Shown here: piece by piece, positions 6,288-8,821 of the stretch
Layout: every line of letters starts with the position of its first letter
How positions within the stretch are numbered: position 1 is the stretch's first letter
Assembly (NCBI GenBank): GCA_003149835.1
Contig: QAMX01000002.1
Location: 23,841 to 32,661 of the forward strand
DNA from: Clostridiales bacterium
Lineage (GTDB): Bacteria > Bacillota > Clostridia > Oscillospirales > QAMX01
Length of the DNA stretch: 8,821 nucleotides
Reading direction: 5' to 3'
Program-made: the position numbers and the translations under genes
Notes under the pieces: generated by a model
The model's database searches: none
Told to the model about the DNA's origin: nothing
Seen by the model: the letters and a program-made list of their open reading frames with translations, nothing else

Positions 6288-6373
6288 GGTGCGGATGACG
6301 GGACTTGAACCCACATGAATGTACATTCACTAGAACCTGAATCTAGCGCGTCTGCCAATTCCGCCACATCCGC
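6287..6373 (-). tRNA. tRNA-Leu (anticodon CAG), CCA encoded
   Basis: The gene folds as a class II tRNA. The acceptor arms GCGGATG / CATCCGC pair perfectly with discriminator A. The D-arm is TGGCGGAATTGGCAGACGCG, and the anticodon stem CTAGA/TCTAG holds loop TTCAGGT with CAG at 6337-6339. The long variable arm contains the palindrome TGAATGTACATTCA, and the T-loop is TTCAAGT. CCA is encoded at 6287-6289. The long variable arm and acceptor fit tRNA-Leu reading CUG codons. It is a monocistronic transcript with its own promoter and terminator. Confidence 0.97.
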
Positions 6374-6424
6374 ATATTCGATTCTGCCGCCGGATCAAAC
6401 AAACCGACCCGATCGGACTGTAAC

Positions 6425-6453
6425 AGTATATCACAAAATCTCCGCTTTGTCAA
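6425..6453 (-). promoter_or_regulatory. Sigma-A promoter of tRNA-Leu
   Basis: On the minus strand a consensus TTGACA (6448-6453) and TATACT (6425-6430) are 17 nt apart. Transcription would start about 45 nt before the mature tRNA 5' end. Confidence 0.88.
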
Positions 6454-6534
6454 TCCTGCAATGACCGGTTGCGCAATTTTTTTCGCAGGAGCCCATACCG
6501 AGCTTGGAAAAGCGCACAGGAACGGAACCGGGAG

Positions 6535-6582
6535 CAAACGAAACGGCGCGCGGAGCCTTGCGGCCGGCTCACGCTTCGCCGT
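6535..6582 (-). terminator. Probable terminator overlapping the 3' end of the WYL regulator gene
   Basis: On the minus strand ACGGCG (6577-6582) pairs with CGCCGT (6543-6548), enclosing GCG/CGC and GAGCC/GGCTC around an 8-nt loop, with small bulges. TTCGTTTG follows. The stem begins inside the last codons of the regulator and spans its stop. The T-run is interrupted, so efficiency is uncertain. Confidence 0.6.
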
Positions 6583-7558
6583 ACAGCGCGTGCAGCCTGC
6601 GGATTTCCGCGGCGGCGGCGGCGCGCAGCCGCTCCGGGCCGAGCACGCGCGCGTCGGCGCCGAACTGGAACAGCCAGCCCCAGAAGGCGGGGCTGACGAC
6701 GATGTCGGCGCTGACGGCAAACCGATCCTCTCCGGTGCGCTCGACGGCCACGTCGCGCCCGAAGCGGTCGAGCACCGCGCCGATCAGATGGCCGGAAAAT
6801 TCCAGCCGCGCCAGCAGCTTTTCTCCGCCGAACATCGAGAAAAGCCCCTGCGTATAGTCGGCGACGGAAAAGCTTTTCCGGCGTTCGTCCGGTTCGCGGT
6901 ATTCCCCGAGGTCGATATAATCCATGCGGTCGACGCGGAAGTTGGAGATCGCGCCGTAGCGCGGGTAATAGGCGATCATATAATAGTTGTCGTCGTCCCA
7001 GCAAAGCGCGTAGGGCGTCGCCGTATATGTCTCGCCGCCGCGGCGGTAACGTTTTTCCTTGGAAAGCGTATAGTCGAAATAGCGGAACGACACCTCGCGC
7101 GATTCGCTGATGGCGTCGTGGATGCGGTCGATGTTGTAGTAGATCTGCTCGTTGACGTGCTTTCGGCGGTTGAGGATGTAAATCTGCCGGTTGATGCGTC
7201 CGGCAGTCTGGGCGTTGGTCAGCGAGGTGATCTTGCGGATCAGCTCCTGCGATTTTTTTTCGGTGATAAATTTGCTTGAAGCGACGGCGTTGGCCAAAAG
7301 CTGCAGCTCCGGCACCGAAAACGCCCGCGAGTTGATGAAATAGCCGGCCGGCGATCCGCGCGAGCGGCCGATATCGACGCCGAACTCTTCGAGCGCGGCG
7401 AGGTCGGAATAGATGCTCTTGCGTTCGGCGGCAATGCCGCAGGCGTGCAGCGCCGAGACAAGCGCCGCCGTGGAGACCGGATGATTCTCGTCGCTCTGCT
7501 CGGAAAGAATTTTGTACAGATACAGCAGTTTGAGCTTTTGTCCGCGCTCTTTCGGCAT
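6569..7558 (-). CDS. WYL-domain transcriptional regulator (YafY-type)
   Basis: This 329-residue protein has an N-terminal winged helix (about 5-75; helix ERKSIYSDLAALEEFGVDI, then the wing GYFIN), a linker helix region (SVPELQLLANAV near 81-92), a WYL domain (about 140-215, with ATPYALCWDDDNYYMIAYYP and NFRVDRM), and a C-terminal WCX extension (about 248-325). WYL regulators bind a small ligand or nucleic acid through the WYL fold and act as local or global regulators; several control DNA repair or defence genes. The motif here reads YALCWDDDNYYMIAY, with the Arg of FRVDRM that lines the ligand groove. The ribosome site AGAGAGGA (7567-7574) is 8 nt upstream of the start. It has its own promoter, divergent from the rubrerythrin, so it could regulate itself or that neighbour; no operator was identified. 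GC is high, like the flanks. Confidence 0.92.
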   Translation of the reverse strand: MPKERGQKLKLLYLYKILSEQSDENHPVSTAALVSALHACGIAAERKSIYSDLAALEEFGVDIGRSRGSPAGYFINSRAFSVPELQLLANAVASSKFITEKKSQELIRKITSLTNAQTAGRINRQIYILNRRKHVNEQIYYNIDRIHDAISESREVSFRYFDYTLSKEKRYRRGGETYTATPYALCWDDDNYYMIAYYPRYGAISNFRVDRMDYIDLGEYREPDERRKSFSVADYTQGLFSMFGGEKLLARLEFSGHLIGAVLDRFGRDVAVERTGEDRFAVSADIVVSPAFWGWLFQFGADARVLGPERLRAAAAAEIRRLHALYGEA

Positions 7559-7613
7559 AAAAATCGTCCTCTCTGAATCGGATTTGTCCGGCCGGCCTGT
7601 CCGCGATACCTAC

Positions 7614-7643
7614 ATTATATGGCGGCGCGCCCCGCTTTGTCAA
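7614..7643 (-). promoter_or_regulatory. Sigma-A promoter of the WYL regulator
   Basis: On the minus strand TTGACA (7638-7643) and TATAAT (7614-7619), both perfect hexamers, are separated by 18 nt. The spacer is very GC-rich. Confidence 0.82.
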
Positions 7644-7689
7644 GCCGCGCGTAATTTTTTTTACTCCGCCGTATTTTACAAAATCCTCC

Positions 7690-7718
7690 TTGACAACGCC
7701 GAAATAAACGCTTATACT
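7690..7718 (+). promoter_or_regulatory. Sigma-A promoter of rubrerythrin
   Basis: A perfect TTGACA (7690-7695) and TATACT (7713-7718) are 17 nt apart. The imperfect palindrome ATTTTACAAAAT (7673-7684) lies just upstream of the -35. Confidence 0.88.
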
Positions 7719-7726
7719 TATTATGG
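7712..7726 (+). promoter_or_regulatory. PerR-box-like operator over the rubrerythrin -10
   Basis: TTATACTTATTATGG matches the 15-bp Per box (TTATAATnATTATAA) at 11 of 14 defined positions and covers the -10 hexamer, a repressing position. PerR controls rubrerythrins in clostridia, so peroxide induction is plausible. The comparison was made by eye. Confidence 0.55.
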
Positions 7727-7768
7727 AAGTAAAATATCTTTATTTTTTTACAAAGGAGCGACTATGTT

Positions 7769-8305
7769 ATGGAGCTGAAAGGATCAAGAACGGAAGCCAA
7801 CCTGATGGCGGCGTTTGCCGGAGAATCGCAGGCCAGAAACAAATACACCTACTACGCCTCAAAGGCCAAGAAAGACGGCTATGAGCAGATCGCGGCGCTG
7901 TTTTTAGAGACGGCGGAAAACGAAAAGGAGCATGCGAAGATCTGGTTTAAGCTCCTGCACGACGGTATGCCCGACACGCCGGAAAACCTCCGCGACGCGG
8001 CGGCCGGGGAAAATTACGAATGGACGGATATGTACGCCAAATTCGCGCAGGAGGCGCGCGAGGAGGGCTTTACGCAGATCGCGCTGCTGTTTGAAGGCGT
8101 CGCCAAAATCGAAAAGACGCACGAGGAGCGCTACCGCAAGCTGCTGGCCAACATCGAAAACGGCCAAGTCTTTTCCAAAGACGGCGACGTGGTCTGGATG
8201 TGCGCCAACTGCGGCCATATCCACGTCGGCAAAGCGGCGCCGGGCGTCTGCCCCGTCTGCGCGCATCCGCAGGCGTTCTTTATGGTAAAACCGGAGAATT
8301 ATTGA
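7769..8305 (+). CDS. rbr: Rubrerythrin (diiron peroxidase with rubredoxin domain)
   Basis: Rubrerythrin reduces hydrogen peroxide to water in the cytoplasm of anaerobes using electrons from NADH via rubredoxin or a reductase. The 178-residue protein has a ferritin-like four-helix domain (1-135) with the expected diiron ligands: E19 in [11 protein letters not shown]52 and H55 in ENEKEH, E95 and E98 in AQEAREE, and E115 and H118 in [10 protein letters not shown]-terminal rubredoxin domain (140-178) follows, with C145/C148 and C161/C164 in WMCANC and VCPVC. All key residues are present, and the length matches classical two-domain rubrerythrins. The ATG at 7769 gives the family's usual MELKGS start. 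An out-of-frame ATG lies 5 nt upstream. The gene is monocistronic, with its own promoter, a PerR-like operator and a strong terminator. Confidence 0.97.
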   Translation: MELKGSRTEANLMAAFAGESQARNKYTYYASKAKKDGYEQIAALFLETAENEKEHAKIWFKLLHDGMPDTPENLRDAAAGENYEWTDMYAKFAQEAREEGFTQIALLFEGVAKIEKTHEERYRKLLANIENGQVFSKDGDVVWMCANCGHIHVGKAAPGVCPVCAHPQAFFMVKPENY

Positions 8306-8326
8306 TTGATTTCAACGCGCCGAACG

Positions 8327-8374
8327 GAAGCGGCGCCGGATCCCCGTGTCCGGCGCCGCTTCTGTTTCTTTTTT
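8327..8374 (+). terminator. Intrinsic terminator of rubrerythrin
   Basis: A perfect 14-bp stem GAAGCGGCGCCGGA / TCCGGCGCCGCTTC (8327-8340 and 8349-8362) surrounds an 8-nt loop, and the T-rich tract TGTTTCTTTTTT follows. It lies 21 nt after the stop. Confidence 0.96.
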
Positions 8375-8412
8375 AATACTGTCGCTGCTCCAAACGCTGG
8401 CATCACTGTTCA

Positions 8413-8534
8413 AACGCATAAAATTAGTCGATTGTAAAACTGCGTTTTACAATCGAGAAACTCGCGCTGATCGCACTCGCTGCGCTCGTTTGGCGAGCAA
8501 AGCGAGAGTTTTCCAATCGACTAACGCATAGAAT
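8413..8534. repeat. Three-armed palindromic element with flanking direct repeat (MITE-like)
   Basis: The left arm TTAGTCGATTGTAAAAC (8424-8440) is the inverse of the right arm GTTTTCCAATCGACTAA (8508-8524) with one mismatch. A middle copy, GTTTTACAATCGA (8444-8456), also pairs perfectly with 13 bases of the left arm around a TGC loop. Between middle and right arms are further small hairpins (CGAG/CTCG near 8453-8463, GCTCG/CGAGC near 8484-8497, enclosed by CTCGC/GCGAG). AACGCATA flanks the element at 8413-8420 and 8523-8530, extending to 11 of 12 bases, like a target-site duplication. It codes for no protein and has no T-run, so it is not a terminator. Likely identities are a dispersed palindromic repeat or MITE, or a structured leader of the next gene. 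Confidence 0.65.
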
Positions 8535-8551
8535 AGAAAGGAGCACAGCCC

Positions 8552-8818
8552 ATGAAACGCTTTTTCAAAAGCGCGATGCGCGCCGTTCTGCTCGTTACCG
8601 CCGCCGCGGCCATCCTGCTGCTTCTCGGCTCCTCGGCCGATTTCAGGGGGCGGTATGTGTCGGTCATCCGCTATGAGCGTGCGACCGGCGAAAAAATCGA
8701 GGAGGTCTACGACACATGGAAGGTGACGCCTTCCGGCACCGGCGACGGGATCGTCACCATGCCCGCCTATTCCCCGGCGCCGGCCTCCTCCGCGCCGAAT
8801 CCCGCCAACTCGCCGTGA
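8552..8818 (+). CDS. Small exported or membrane-anchored protein, function unknown
   Basis: I do not recognise this 88-residue protein. It opens with a basic stretch (MKRFFKSAMR) and a hydrophobic helix (about 11-26, VLLVTAAAAILLLLG), i.e. a signal peptide or signal anchor. There is no Cys after it, so it is not a lipoprotein. A short segment FRGRYVSVIRYERATGEKIEEVYDTWKVTP (31-60) follows, shown here as its extent; then a low-complexity Pro/Ala/Ser tail (about 71-88). The tail suggests a flexible extracytoplasmic linker. The ribosome site AAAGGAG sits 7 nt upstream of the ATG. No clear promoter is seen between the palindromic element and the start. It may be the first gene of an operon continuing past the window. 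Confidence 0.7.
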   Translation: MKRFFKSAMRAVLLVTAAAAILLLLGSSADFRGRYVSVIRYERATGEKIEEVYDTWKVTPSGTGDGIVTMPAYSPAPASSAPNPANSP

Positions 8819-8821
8819 GCG

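Noticed and set aside
6228..6299. 23-codon frame after AAAGGAGGAG
   Set aside because: Runs through the tRNA terminator and into the tRNA gene, and lacks a promoter.
5552..6367. Long minus-strand frame opposite the HxlR gene and running into tRNA-Leu
   Set aside because: It begins inside the tRNA gene, crosses two terminators and shadows a confidently identified regulator on the other strand. No family resemblance was seen.
6450..7643. Long alternative minus-strand frame over the WYL gene
   Set aside because: Arg/Ala/Pro-rich composition typical of an out-of-frame reading; it also starts at the promoter -35.
8424..8524. Reading the palindromic block as a CRISPR repeat or terminator
   Set aside because: There is only one unit, with no regular spacers, and no T-run follows either arm.

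Overview
The window looks like chromosome of a low-to-moderate-GC Firmicute, most likely a gut-type Clostridia (Oscillospirales/Ruminococcaceae-like). The basis is sigma-A style promoters, strong AGGAGG-type ribosome binding sites, many intrinsic terminators, a two-domain rubrerythrin, a Firmicute-type WYL regulator and a SirTM/zinc-macrodomain pair. The assignment rests on gene families only; no database search was possible.

Layout. Bases 1-1476 (+) hold the 3' part of an ABC exporter half-molecule, closed by a bidirectional terminator. Convergent to it (1645-2655, -) is a monocistronic right-handed beta-helix (pectate-lyase-3-like) protein with its own clear promoter. Next comes a minus-strand cluster read 5423 -> 2906: a degenerate metallo-beta-lactamase-fold protein, a zinc-dependent macrodomain ADP-ribosyl hydrolase, and a class M sirtuin (SirTM) in which Gln replaces the catalytic His. 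Divergent from that cluster is a short HxlR-family regulator (5751-6095, +) with a single N-terminal Cys. Then follow tRNA-Leu(CAG) (-), a WYL-domain regulator (-), a divergently transcribed rubrerythrin (+) with a PerR-box-like sequence over its -10, a compact three-armed palindromic repeat, and a small exported/anchored protein with a Pro/Ala/Ser tail (+).

How the genes may work together. SirTM and the zinc macrodomain are known as a writer/eraser pair for protein ADP-ribosylation. In staphylococci and streptococci they sit with a lipoyl-carrier protein (GcvH-L) and a lipoate ligase (LplA2) and are tied to oxidative stress. Neither partner is visible here. Instead the pair lies downstream of an MBL-like protein that has lost the HxHxDH metal motif, opposite a candidate redox-sensing HxlR regulator. 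This is the best candidate in the window for an under-described system: an ADP-ribosylation module with a different partner or substrate. The sampled GC of this block (about 38-53% per 60-base line) is lower than its neighbours (about 60-68%), and it ends close to a tRNA-Leu gene, which fits acquisition by transfer but does not prove it. The rubrerythrin next door suits an anaerobe's peroxide defence but has its own promoter and is probably a separate unit.
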